DNA of 48,673 bases from Perkinsus marinus ATCC 50983 (lineage: Eukaryota; Perkinsozoa; Perkinsida; Perkinsidae): the NCBI RefSeq assembly GCF_000006405.1, contig NW_003202288.1:23091-71763 (forward strand), given 5' to 3'. Position numbers and translations under genes: made by a program. Below, piece by piece: positions 21,285 to 32,168 of the stretch; the stretch's first letter is position 1, and every line of letters starts with the position of its first letter. A model generated the notes under the pieces. It did no database searches and had not been told where the DNA came from. It was given only the letters and a program-made list of their open reading frames with translations.

Positions 21285-22680
21285 CGCACTGCGAGAGCCA
21301 TCTCTTATCGCGAATACTACAATTAAAGCACATAGGACAGCGACATGAAACCACAGGCTTAGTCAGAGGTGGAGAAGAGGACTGCCACGTCAACTACGAC
21401 TGTCCGTGAGCCATCGAAGTGAGCACAGCGAATAACACCTCCGCCATTTCGATTGGACATCAGGGATTGAATATATTCCTTTTGAGTTCCTAGGACGCTT
21501 CCGTCACTCCGGTACTACCCTCCAAGTTATCGTCGGGCTAGCACGATGATGTGAAGTACACGGAACCTGTCTCCACCGTCATAACCTGCCCAAGTGGGAT
21601 CTTCAGGAGTCGTCTTTACATGCTGTAAGAGGCACTTCGTACTGTTCCCTAAGTATCCACGATCCACGGTAATTTTATATGCCTTAGTTTCCAATCGAAA
21701 GGCGTCCAAAAAGGTTAGAAAACATCCGAGCACAAAAAGGGCAGTTTACGAAAGTTTCCTCCTTACAAAAACTTTGCTAAGGTGAATGACCAACTGTAGA
21801 AGTTATGGACAACACAACAGAACAGCTTGAGTGAGATGGCTACATTAGTAACAGACCTCTCCACTAGAACCTCTGCTACAAGATGCTCTATACGCCTCTG
21901 ATAATACCTCTTGCTCCCCCCCCCAAGAAAGTGATGAATTCTCTATATGACAGAGGAAGTTCCCCTGAACAGCCGTCATGCCCGCCTCGAACTCCTACCA
22001 GCGCCACGATCTACCACAGTCATCATTTTGTGCAAGATGCAGATAGGGTGTGGCATCTTGCAGGCCTTCGAACTTCGAACCAACCAAGCTATTTTCATCA
22101 TGTTCATCGGTTCAGGTATGTAGACTTAGGACTGACTTTAGGTTCACGTCGTGGTGCTGTTCTAACCTTACGACATTAGATCGGTACGTAAGCGTTGAGT
22201 TGTAATATCAGCAACGAGCTTGGTAGCTTGTACCAATTACACAGTGTGTGATGCAGACGTACGTATGCGTGCGAATCGTGCACGCATGCTCAAATTCTGT
22301 GAAGTGCGTTGCCAGATATCCAAATTAGTGCCCCTTGTTTGCTTATCATTCTGTGATTCCTGGTAACAGGTAATTCAGTGTGGGAAATTCACTATGGATT
22401 TGCGGTTCGGTGACGCCGATCTGATAATGAGGATTATCCTCCTCTATGATTCGGGCAGTCTGCTTGAATACATCCTCATGGGAACACTGAGGGGTTCATA
22501 AATCATGAGAAATCTGAAGAATAGATCTGTTCATAACCAACTACCTACTGCTATACAAAAAGAATGGTGCTTTATTCAACACATCAGCGTAGCTCGGGTA
22601 GTGCTGATATTTCAGTGGAATAACCCTTTAGTGAATAGTGGACGCACCAGGATGCATCACTGCTTACAGTTTCACTGAAA
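21285..22680. other. Gene-poor divergent region upstream of the helicase and the 701-aa gene
   Basis: ORFs at 21527-21733 (-) and 21883-22179 (+) are not recognised. The region includes a diverged spliced-leader-like motif (21824-21841) and an 8-bp inverted repeat near 22265-22288 (ATGCGTGC/GCACGCAT). It should contain the promoters of both flanking genes. Confidence 0.5.
21800..21900 (-). repeat. Diverged relative of the window-start repeat unit
   Basis: The stretch ACAACACAACAGAACAG, CTTGAGTGAGATGGCTAC, then AGATGCTCTATACGCCTCTG aligns with the tandem unit (CGACACAACAGTACAA, CTTGAGCCAAGATGGCTAC, AGATGTCCTATTTATTATAA) in the same order and spacing. The leader-like core has decayed to GTAGCCATCTCACTCAAG on the minus strand. 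Confidence 0.4.
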
Positions 22681-25216
22681 ATGCCCTATAGTCTGCAAGC
22701 CGCTAAACTCATCCCTCGGTTCAGACCAAACCGGTCCAGGAGAGCCCTCATTCCCCAGGCCGGGGATGTGCTATCCTCGACCTCTACTGACCTTTCCTCT
22801 CGACAACTGCTCTTACCGTCCGGCTCAGTCACAACTTGCGACCCAGCCTCGGATTTCCTCCGTGAGGATCCGTCGCTGAATGCTATGATAGAAGCCACCA
22901 GAGGCCAAATAGAAGCCATCGAGCTTTTCTCAGCATCGATGCTTAGGAACCCCTTCAACACTGCGGACGTAAGTCGACTCACGTCACATCATGCCCAGAG
23001 GTTTACCGTCTCAGAGCCTGGCAAAGGTGAAGGAAGCCGCCTTACGACAAGATCCTAGGAGGACGTATTTACAAGTCACAGCACTGGAAAGGTCCTTATT
23101 GGCAAGTGAGTACTGACCGGAGGTTCTGAATTGTGCTTCCTATTCGCTAACAGGCTCCAACGTCGACTCACAGTGGGGTGGCCAGCTCATACGTCGCACG
23201 TTGAACCAACAGCTGAACTCAGCTTATGCCCAATTCCATGGTAGGCCACGACCAGGTCGGTCCAGGAAAGAGGCATTCAGGAAAGTACCCAGACGAGCCA
23301 GCAGCTGCATTGAGTGTTGTCACTCAAGAGGAGATGGCGGCAATCATCGACCATGTTTACGAAGAATACACTCAGTCTGGTGTGGCTGGGTGCGGCGAAC
23401 AACCGCCCGATCGGTCACATCACTGTTATGGTCAGGGAATGGATACACTCTGTTGACAAAGCGATACCTCCTGATATCAACGACTGGTTGCTCTTTGACG
23501 ACCGCACCAAATGTAAGCGTCAACTGTTGCGGCTGTTGCAGGACGACGATACGCGACCCCTTGCCGTTCGAATCAGTCAATGAGAAGGCGGTATATCACA
23601 GAGTGTATCGCAGCCCAACGTGTATGCGTATAATAGGCCCTCCGAACAATGACGACCTCCCGCTCACCATGAGGCTAGGGTAAGGTGTCCAGGGATAGTC
23701 GCTTGCCAATTAATTCTGTCTATAGGACTCCGGCTAAGGCGTTCCTCGAGCTCATGACCTTCCGGTCCGGGCCTCTACGAAATGGCGCTCATATGGAACC
23801 GTGGATGAGGTTTATGCCGGGGAAGGTATTCGAACTTGTGCGCAATCACGTCACGCGTTTTTGGCGGCAGTGAGTTCCCACTAGGCTAAGAAGTCGGGCA
23901 TAAACCTTTTTTGTAGGTACGCCGACTACCGGAACAAGCGAGTGAAGATTCACATGACCGCCATGCGTAAGGAGTTACCGCACTTTCTCGCGATCATAAA
24001 TATCAAACTGTGGAGTCTAGCTTTAGTACAAGGTGATCCGTCTGCACCTCGCTTGAACCTAAGATACCATCCCTTGTTCAGAACTTGAGAAAGCCCAGTT
24101 GCGACAGCGAAAGATAGATTGTAATGGTCGACGTTCTGCTTACGAGGCCCTAGTTCAATACAGCGGTGCTGAGCTCATATCCGAGGCTCTTGTTAAGGAG
24201 GCATTCGCTTTGCACAATTACAACGACATGCAACTGGAAGCTCCTCGGGACCAGAAGGAAAGTACGAGGGAGTTCAAAAAAGTGAGGATTGCAGATCCGA
24301 GCAAAAGATGGGTATTGGATAATATAGGTGGGGAGCGTTAGGCCTCGGCTGTTTGTCCATCTCGTCCTCAGCGACTCGCCGTATCCCCGCGGAGGGCGAT
24401 GACGATGATTTCCTCCTACCGTATCTGGTGGACTGGGAAACAGCCAAGTTGGGCTCGAGGGCGAGGCCACTACCGAATCGTCCCATGAAAGGTTGGCTAC
24501 ACTCTCTTGGTGACGTTACGAGCTATGCCATCACCCACGAATTCGTCACGGCATTGGCTGGGTACTGTCTTCAGTACAACAGTAACGTTCTGGTAGTCGG
24601 ACCGGACTCAACCAGGCTGTGTTATTTTTTGACCGAGTACATCACTGCACAAGTGCCGGAAAGTCAAGTGAAGCTCATCGCTATTGAGATTTTATCCGAG
24701 GAGACCACAACTGACAAGCACCGACCATGGGGTAAATCTAAGGGGAACGAGGAACAGGAGAAGTCTATGGTGGAGCCTGTGACATCGTTCCCGAAGCACC
24801 TGGACTATCGCCCAGCACTGTGTCCCTACACTGGTCGGCTCAAGTGGCCTCCTCCTTTACGAGCAACACTGAACGATTTTTACAACCATTTCAGTCCTCA
24901 AACAGCAGTGGTCACTTCCCTTGATGACGGCGTTGACGAGATAACTCCCAAATTGCGCACTATGGGTTGCCTCAAGCGGTACCTTGTATTGGGTCCCCGT
25001 AGTAGCGGGAGTGCCTATCACACGTGGGGTATCCTGCCACTAGGCTGTCCAGAGAGGCGCATATCTCCAGTACATTATGATGGTTGGGAGATCGCCGGTG
25101 ATCTTGGTAAGGTCAGCAGACATATTTTGCATCCTTACATGGCGAGGAACCAATTCGGGGAAGTGGACCCAGGTAGAAAGCCTTCGACGTCTGAGGTGTC
25201 CGCAATGGTGACTTAG
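22681..25216 (+). CDS. Unknown 701-aa protein, C-terminal Rossmann/methyltransferase-like part
   Basis: Ten exons join in one frame (22681-22968, 23015-23105, 23154-23240, 23281-23389, 23436-23512, 23577-23679, 23726-23869, 23917-24032, 24082-24327, 24372-25216) through nine introns of 40-64 nt; total coding length is 2106 nt. The start is MPYSLQAAKLIPRFR, with a basic, possibly targeting, N-terminus. I do not recognise the first 420 residues; striking pieces are GEWIHSVDKAIPPDINDWLL, YHRVYRSPTCMRIIG and RNHVTRFWRQYADYRNKRVK. The last exon has GWLHSLGDVTSYAITHEFVT followed by NVLVVGPDSTRLCYFLTEYI and KLIAIE, which looks like strands 1-2 of a class I methyltransferase-like fold, but the usual glycine-rich loop is altered, so activity is doubtful. 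The consistent phases make the gene model strong even though function is unknown. Confidence 0.8.
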
Positions 25217-25605
25217 GTCTACTATGGGCACTTTCATCAGCCGCTACGTTGTTCCGACGGAGACATCGCTGAGTGTTGCTACTGCATGGATGTGTTTCTG
25301 AACAATCTTTGTATTTGCGTTACTGATAGTCGTGGCCTCCTGGAGAACGTCCGCTTATCGTCTGGAAGATGTTCAGTGAGCGCTACAGCGAATCTGAGCT
25401 GTGTTACATCACAAATCCAACATCGTCATGGGTTAGTGCATGAACAGGTCCAATACTCATAGTGTGATAAACATCGTCATAGTCCCCCACATATGCCCTA
25501 AATCGTGGTGAATGTTCTACGGTTTCCTGTCCCTGTTGTCCACGCATTGAATGATAGGTGGGACCTTGCCCACTGAACAACCCAACAACCCAAGTCACTC
25601 AAATA
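25217..25605. other. Convergent intergenic region
   Basis: Lies between the stops of the 701-aa gene (+) and SufS (-). A short minus ORF (25404-25598) has no recognisable features. Confidence 0.6.
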
Positions 25606-27120
25606 TCACTTAGTATTATCGGCAATGAGATCTAGAGCTTCGCTGATGGCATTAACACCTTTCTTAACATCATCCTCGGTATTATACGGCCCAATGGAAA
25701 GCCTAAGACTGCCTTGTTCCCCCAGAGCTCGATGCAGTGGTATCGCACAGTGATGCCCAGCGCGAAGGCAGACGCCTTGCAGCCCACTAGCGATCGTACC
25801 CACGTCGTTGGGGAAAACATCATCGAAGGTCATTGACACTATAGGGGCTCCTCGATTAGCCTTCAAACCTCCCAAAGTCCTACAAGGAATCTTCGACACC
25901 TCATCGAGTGTGATCGACAACAGCTCTTCTTCATGCTGTTTGATCTCCTCTCGATGGTCCATGACATAACGAGCGGCTGTCGCCATCCCTACTGCCTCTG
26001 CTAAAGGCGGCGTACCTGAACATAAGAGGCATGCAGCTCAATCAACAATCACTATTAGTGTATTACCCGGTTCATACCGCCATGGAGCGTTGGTGTACCT
26101 AATGTTGAGGTCGCTGTCAATATCTTCGAGAGCCCCTCCCCCATTGGTAGCTGGTAAAGGCAGCATCTTCAGCGCTCGGTCAGATAACCACAGGACCCCA
26201 ACACCGGTAGGGCCGTACATCTTATGACCAGAGAAGACAATAGCGTCAACCCCCAGCTCCCCGACATTGATTTCTTGATGAGGGACACTCTGTGTGCAGT
26301 CCAACACTATCAATGCCTTCGGTGCCCTACTTCGAACCAGCTTCCGAATCGCGTCAACGTCAACTTCATGTCCAGTGACGTGACTCACATGGACGAAGGA
26401 TACCACCCTTACGTGGTCGTCGAGCTTACTAGCAAGATCCTCCATGTCGATCTCAGCCGACTCACGATCGACCCTCACCATTTCTGTCCTCGGGCAAGCA
26501 GTGCTCCATGGTAAAATATTACTATGATGATCCATCTCTGTCACTAAAACCTTCCCATCATCCAGAAGACCATTCCTCGATGCCATGCCCGCCAACCTAT
26601 TGAGGCCATCAGTCGCCCCCGATGTTATGACTAGCCCTCGAATTCCCTTCGCTCCTATAAACTTCGCCATCGTCTCTCGGGATTGCTCAAGAGCCTCCGT
26701 GGCCCGTTCAGCGGCCAAGTGAGCGGAGCGATGAACATTCGAATTCGTCTCGGTGTAGAATTGATCCATCGCGTCCAGTACTACCTGCGGCTTCTGCGAG
26801 GTCGCAGCCGAATCCAGATAGGTCAGTTCCTGATCTTTGAAATACGGGAAGTCCTTCCGTAGAGCCGCCCGTGCTGCAACCCCCACCACAGCAAATAGCG
26901 CCAACCAACCTAGTCCATACCGGGAGCCTTTAGCTTCCCTAGGAGATGAACTAAGCCGAAGATTCGACCGGTAGAGGACATCGGAACGAGGCTGTGATAG
27001 AGCAACCGACTGGGTCCGCGATGGTGTCAAGAAAAAGTAATTCACATAAAGGGTGGCAACCATCGCCCACCCGAATAGAGCCGCCACGACAACTCTTCGT
27101 GAGCGACTACGAGAAGTCAT
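25606..27120 (-). CDS. sufS: SufS-type cysteine desulfurase with N-terminal targeting leader
   Basis: Two exons (27120-26067, 26015-25606; 51-nt intron) encode 487 aa. It is a PLP-dependent class V aminotransferase that removes sulfur from cysteine for Fe-S cluster assembly. Visible signatures: YLDSAATSQKP, NVHRSAHLAAERAT, ITSGATDGLN, EMDHHSNILPW, HVSHVTGHEVD, the PLP-lysine motif FSGHKMYGPTG, and the catalytic Cys loop in RAGHHCAIPLH. These match the SufS group rather than mitochondrial NFS1. About 85 extra N-terminal residues start with a hydrophobic segment (VVVAALFGWAMVATLYVNYF), then an Arg/Ser-rich stretch, then a second hydrophobic segment (GLGWLALFAVVGVAARAAL). This resembles bipartite plastid leaders of dinoflagellates and fits a relic plastid. 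The ATG at 27120 is chosen because the next codon upstream in frame is not ATG. Confidence 0.92.
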
Positions 27121-27317
27121 CAGCACGAATTAAGCATAACTATCATCAGGACAGAGCGCCACCCCCTTCACCATCATCATTATGCAACGCAAAGCCATGG
27201 CCGTGGAATGTATTGAGACTAGCTAGACGAGAAAAAATCGGAATAACGAGTTACCAGACTGCGAGTAGACCCTTCGAGACGAGCCTTTACTGAATCATGG
27301 TAAACCCCAGATACCCC

Positions 27318-28307
27318 TCATACCTTGATCCCACCGTCAACAATATATTGGCAACCGAGCTCGCTCAGCTTTATGTGTGCTTGGGCGTAGTCGCAGAGGA
27401 ACTTGTTGTTGTCCTTAGCATAGACCTCGACGTATGGCCTGAACGACGGATCCGTGACAAGGCAATTGTCACTTTTGAGGACAAGGAGACCGTTATCAAC
27501 CTTGCTCTTGGACTTAGCATCCTCCATGATGTTGATGAAGTACTCATTGTCAAACTTGAGCCATTTCCTGCACCAAGAACGACCACCCTTCATACCGATA
27601 CCCTCCTTTCCATCAAGACGAGCCACCTCGCTGCCGTTGGTGTATTGAGTACCGCGCCCAGCAGCCTCCTCAACCGTGCCAGAACGATCTTTAAAGGCCC
27701 TACCGATAGTATGACCACCAGAAAGAGCGACAATCTCCTGATCATTGAAGCCCATACGGTAGAAGATCTTCCTCAAATGGTCGGCGCCTTCAGGCATAGG
27801 AAGCCTCCCAGCTGGGGGGCACTCCTCAGGACCGGAGATGTCCTTCCTGCCGAACTTCATATAAGGAATAATATCAGGCCCCCCACAGTGTTTCAAGGCG
27901 CATGCCGATGCCAACTGGATGGTATCGGCCCAAGACACACCGGGGTACTTGGCCTTAATCGGCTGAAGGAACTTCAGCGCCTTCGGAAGCCCCGCGTTGG
28001 CAGCGTCAGACAGCTCTACATCATAGATGATGCCGCCGCTGGCCCCACCACACTGCGGCCAAGGCAGAGACTTATCATAAGTCCCACTGTCGTGCCAGGC
28101 GAAACGGACAATGATGGGATCACAGTTCAGCCTATCGATCATGGCAGTCAACTCGTCCGCCATTGCTCTGATGTCCTTAGCATACTGCACTTTGTCAACG
28201 GCCCCACCAACGGTGGTAGTGGCTGCCCTCGCCGACTGACTGTTGGAAGCTGCCGCGGGCACGGGTCTAGAAGTGCTGCCTCTGCAGGAGTCACAGATGT
28301 TTCCCAT
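27318..28307 (-). CDS. Ascorbate peroxidase 1 (class I haem peroxidase)
   Basis: Intronless 329-aa protein reducing hydrogen peroxide with ascorbate. The distal haem pocket is VRFAWHDSGTYDKS (catalytic Arg, Trp, His) and the proximal His lies in VALSGGHTIGRAF. The Lys/Arg-rich haem-edge region and C-terminal KLSELG are normal for the family. The ATG at 28307 gives MGNICDSCRGSTSRPVPAAA, a ~50-residue extension absent from the second copy. Gly2 with nearby cysteines is compatible with N-myristoylation and palmitoylation, although residue 6 is Asp instead of the preferred Ser/Thr. It is paralogous to 39071-39964; a ~270-bp block is almost identical between them, while flanks differ much more. 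The antisense ORF 27297-28313 is a shadow. Confidence 0.93.
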   Translation of the reverse strand: MGNICDSCRGSTSRPVPAAASNSQSARAATTTVGGAVDKVQYAKDIRAMADELTAMIDRLNCDPIIVRFAWHDSGTYDKSLPWPQCGGASGGIIYDVELSDAANAGLPKALKFLQPIKAKYPGVSWADTIQLASACALKHCGGPDIIPYMKFGRKDISGPEECPPAGRLPMPEGADHLRKIFYRMGFNDQEIVALSGGHTIGRAFKDRSGTVEEAAGRGTQYTNGSEVARLDGKEGIGMKGGRSWCRKWLKFDNEYFINIMEDAKSKSKVDNGLLVLKSDNCLVTDPSFRPYVEVYAKDNNKFLCDYAQAHIKLSELGCQYIVDGGIKV

Positions 28308-28724
28308 GGATGAAGGACGACTCGAATACAAACTCAATAAATCACCCAAGTTATCAAAACTCCATCAACACGAACGAAATGCCCAAAGCAGTGTGCCCAT
28401 GGATAACCCCAGACTATAACATAACAACCTATCACAAGACTTGAACATTCTGGGGGTAGGCATTCATGCAACACAACTCAGTGTGTTGATAATTCACCCA
28501 CAAAATTTTCCAAGTGAGCACACGCTTTAGCGCGCGCCATTATAGTTATTGAGTATTTCAAACCCCACGGTGCGCAGGGGAACCTCGATCGGGATCGTCT
28601 GGTAAGGCGGATGAGGAACTGGTCGTCTAGGAAGAGCCACAGAGGTCGATGTATGGTCACGTCCAATATTTCAATCCTCCGGTTCCTTCCATCCTTGCTT
28701 TGAGCCGTATCCACGACTATGCAG

Positions 28725-29345
28725 AAGTGCGGTATAATACAATCCGGCAATGGCAACTTTTTGCTGATATTGTGGATTTGCCAAATACTATAATTTCTGA
28801 CAGTCTCACCTTTTTGCTCTTTTGTATGTGCTGCTTTCTGAGGTATAAAGTAGCAACCACATTTACAACCTAGCAATTTCTGGTATAGGTTTTAGCAACC
28901 AAATGTTGAAAGTAGCAAATCATAAGTGTTTTCCAGCAAGTCACTCTGTTTTGCTCCTTTTTTGCTGCATTGTATATTTCCCCGGAGTGTTTTACACGCT
29001 GGCACTTTTGCGCAAGTGTGCTCCTTCGCCCGCACGTTTTCGTTATTCTGGCAAGTTGTGCTCTTTTCCTGTTTAGTATGTTTCGCGTTGTGATTATGTA
29101 GTCTGGCATCTTTCAAGGTTTGCTCTTGTGTGATGTTCCTGCATGAAATATACAAATTGGCAGTTGTCGGTATGTGACAACGCTGCGCTACTTTTATGTT
29201 TCGGCTATTTGCTCTCTTGTAACTTACACCCTACGGGAATATATACTAGAGTTTTGCTCATTCAAACTGCGTCTCTGTTAGCGTTATTAGCAAACTTGTC
29301 ATTTTGCATTGTTCGTACGAGTAATATACAATCTAGCAAACTTAG
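28725..29345 (+). repeat. Degenerate short repeat array rich in TTTTGCTC / CTGGCAA motifs
   Basis: Phrases of the type TATACAATCTGGCAA ... TTTTGCTC recur loosely about every 50-70 bases (for example near 28730, 28793, 28930, 28990, 29045, 29090, 29145, 29250, 29320). Copies are diverged and the period is not exact. The AT content and rhythm differ from the coding flanks. Confidence 0.4.
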
Positions 29346-30579
29346 TTATGGGGTAGAATTTCTCGTTCGATCACAGTATTGCGCCTAACATACACTAATG
29401 CATGCTCCAACACGGAGCCGCAGATAATCACGAGTTTGCAGTCAGAAACTATCTATGGCGAGTCGCCAACAAAGAATCTCACGTGAACTGCTCTACGTTC
29501 ACGTGTGTGTATTGTGCTCTTGGAGCACCCGCACAATCCCTCTCTGGGCCCGTCTAGTCTACTATTGTTCACGCCGCTACGTTGCGTATGGTGTTCGCTT
29601 GGACTACTTGAGTACTTGCCACGCTCCACTACAGCGCACATCTTTGCCCGCAACTCATTCTACTATGCGGTTGTCAGCACTCCCATAGGCTGGCTGAATT
29701 CATCGTCAGTAAGGCGGGGCGCTCGCTTCATTGAGCAGATTAGTACATTCCTTGTTAAAATTCCAGGTACTCGTAGATAGGTTATGTGAAGATACTACAA
29801 CATAGGCCAGCTGGGAGAGTTCAATGTCCTCGTATTCATCACTTTACTGGGAATCCGAAATAACAATTTCGTAAAAGCACCAACTGGTCTGCAACTTTCG
29901 CGTGATTTCTCCACTTATATACGTATGCATGGTGGGAGAAAAGAACAAGGTTGAATTACGGGTTGTATTTCGAGGCTCGAAATTCGAGCTATACATCGAT
30001 ACCCCATTTGGTGTTTAGTATGGAAGCGGAATGTTCTCCATGTGTTATTCAGAGGCTCTCACACTCCGAAAAGAGGCGACCCTTGTGCAGTTTTCAATAT
30101 CTTGTTCGTTCAGTTCCTTGGGAAATTTTTAACGAGTTGAATCAGCGGCGTGTTAGAGGCAGTAACGAATACTGATGCTATCGCGCTGTCTCTTATTTCT
30201 ATGATGCACGCACGCGCATCAGCATGAAAATTGCCGGTAGAACGCATGCGCATCTTCTCGAACTTCTGATGATGTACGTGCACTATTAACTTACCTCGTT
30301 ATTTCTGGTCTATGCTCGATCTTTCGAGCTCTCTTATTGCTTCATATCGTCAGTACGTCATTACATCTTTCCTCTATGTCTAGTGTTGCCAGTCGGACTC
30401 GGGCGAAGCGGGCACGTACCTTATCTCCGCACCCACATGGAGATTCACAACAACATTAACGCCTACAGGGACCCCACGTGTCGCGTAAATGTGTGTGACA
30501 TGCTATATGAACGCTTGTTAGAGATCAGCTCCTTCTGATGTTTATGACAAGTAAAATGTCCGAGTAAGTTGGTCCCTCT

Positions 30580-30761
30580 GTGGGAATACATGCATATGGT
30601 CAGCTACATGTGTAGGTGACATTTGTCGAAGTTTCGAGGAAAATTGAGGGGAGTCTCAATGGTTCCTGTACACTTCTACCCGAATTTGTATTTAGACTTC
30701 TATAATCAGTGAGGAAACTTCTGGACTCAGCTGAGGGAAGCGAACATTTATTCCAACACTG
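30580..30761 (+). repeat. Dispersed element, copy 4 (most complete)
   Basis: Head GTGGGAATACATGCATATGG, TACATGTGTAGGTGACA; middle with CACTTCTACCCGAATTTGTA; then CTTCTATAATCAGTGAGGAA, GACTCAGCTGAGGGAAGCGA and tail ATTTATTCCAACACTG. It lies in intergenic DNA and is about 180 bp. Confidence 0.75.
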
Positions 30762-32168
30762 TTTGGACCATGTAGTTTCATCTCGCTGTTATTGTCTTCA
30801 ATAACACCAGCATGCTCGTCACCAGCAGACAGGCTGAACATCACATCGATACGAACTTGAGAGTTGGGAAGTTCCACTTGGGTGCTGATCCTAGAAATAT
30901 TGAGGATACTGACGGAAGTAGGACCTGGCATACCATAGGCTCGAAACGTGTATATGGCTTACATTGGAATCGGGTATTGAGTTCTATCACACACTAGGTA
31001 CGACCACAAGCTCCACGTCTAGGACTAATCACATCAAGAACTTTGGTCTGCCGCCTCCGTCGAAGATCGAGCATTCAGAATGCGAATGGGATCATGGTAC
31101 GGTTGAGCGTATGAACCATTCCGACGCAATTTTCTTAGTAGGGGGATTTGGTCCCACCAGTTTGCCGGAAATTTCTGGTGTTGTGGTTGACATGAATGCG
31201 AAATGCGTCCCGAAATCCGCCGATTCGGTGAGTCTCAACTCTTGCCTATGATCGAGCTCGCTCCAAGTAGATGTCACTGAAGGACCTTCGTGCTGCACTT
31301 CAAGCTTCGCACAAGCGTATGATGGCCATCGTCGAGGAGGAGAGAGAATTAAATATGGACGGGAGTGCCTTTACTGGCGCAACTACGACCAATGGCCTCT
31401 GTCAACAGCTCGAAAGCTCTGAAGGATATGTCAGGCTGAGACAATGGGCGGAGCGAAGCGGGTTCGGAATAAGCGGAAATTAATACTATGATGTTTGATT
31501 CGATTACCAGTCAATGCACGTTGGTGTTGTCATGTATTAGAGGTTAATTAGCAAGTCATGTCTCATTGAAGCCAGTCTTAATCCGGGGCTGATGCTTATA
31601 GGTGTCGAAATAGGAAACATCATTCTTTACATAGTAGTCATTATCGATGCCATTTCTGTCTACGCGGTGAGATTTGTGTTAGTCTACATGCGGTGATTAC
31701 AGTAGAGCAAAAACGAGAGTTTCATTATCTATGGTAAGTGTCTTTGCGTTGGGAACACGCTCAGCCATGGAGTTATTGATAACAACACATTGACCGAATG
31801 GATTTGAACTTTTTTGAGCTCTTGTTCAACAAACCTACTTGTTTATCCCTATATTGTGACCAACACGAAGCGTCAAGAATGAGTAGAAATCTGTATGTGG
31901 AAGGATCGGAAGATCCGCGTGAAGATCTTGCCAGAAAAACAGTAGTGTACTTCTTAACTGACTACCAACCGACAATCGGAGGTATCCCTCTCGTTTTTCG
32001 AGCGGAAGCCACAAACGACACCCGCAGGCAGGATTGACATATCACAACATGGGAACAACAAACGATACTGTTTCATCCCTGCTGCTATCCGCGTCTTCAT
32101 TCAATCTATTCAAGCGGAGTCTTCCCCCAGAGGTGTAGACATATCCTCAAGGCAGTCAGCAGCAGTTC

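Larger units (their letters stand above)
28308..32168. other. 3.9-kb gene-poor, AT-richer region
   Basis: No confident gene. Open frames at 30964-31251 (+), 31271-31483 (+, MSLKDLRAALQASHKRMMAI) and 31798-32037 (+) are short; the 31271 frame could be a real exon, but I cannot place it. The region holds a dispersed element (30580-30761), a periodic degenerate repeat (28725-29345) and a 9-bp inverted repeat with CACGTG arms at 29480-29505. It probably includes the APX1 promoter. Confidence 0.5.

Noticed and set aside
22265-22288. 8-bp inverted repeat (ATGCGTGC/GCACGCAT)
   Set aside because: Short and GC-rich; expected by chance in a region of this length.
27297-28313. 338-codon plus-strand ORF
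   Set aside because: Antisense shadow of APX1; the minus-strand frame has all peroxidase active-site residues. The same applies to 39398-39985 over APX2.
28460-29400. Several overlapping small ORFs on both strands
   Set aside because: They fall in the AT-rich repeat array and encode low-complexity peptides.
29480-29505. 9-bp inverted repeat CACGTGAAC/GTTCACGTG
   Set aside because: Two E-box-like palindromes could be a regulatory site, but there is no gene close enough to assign it.
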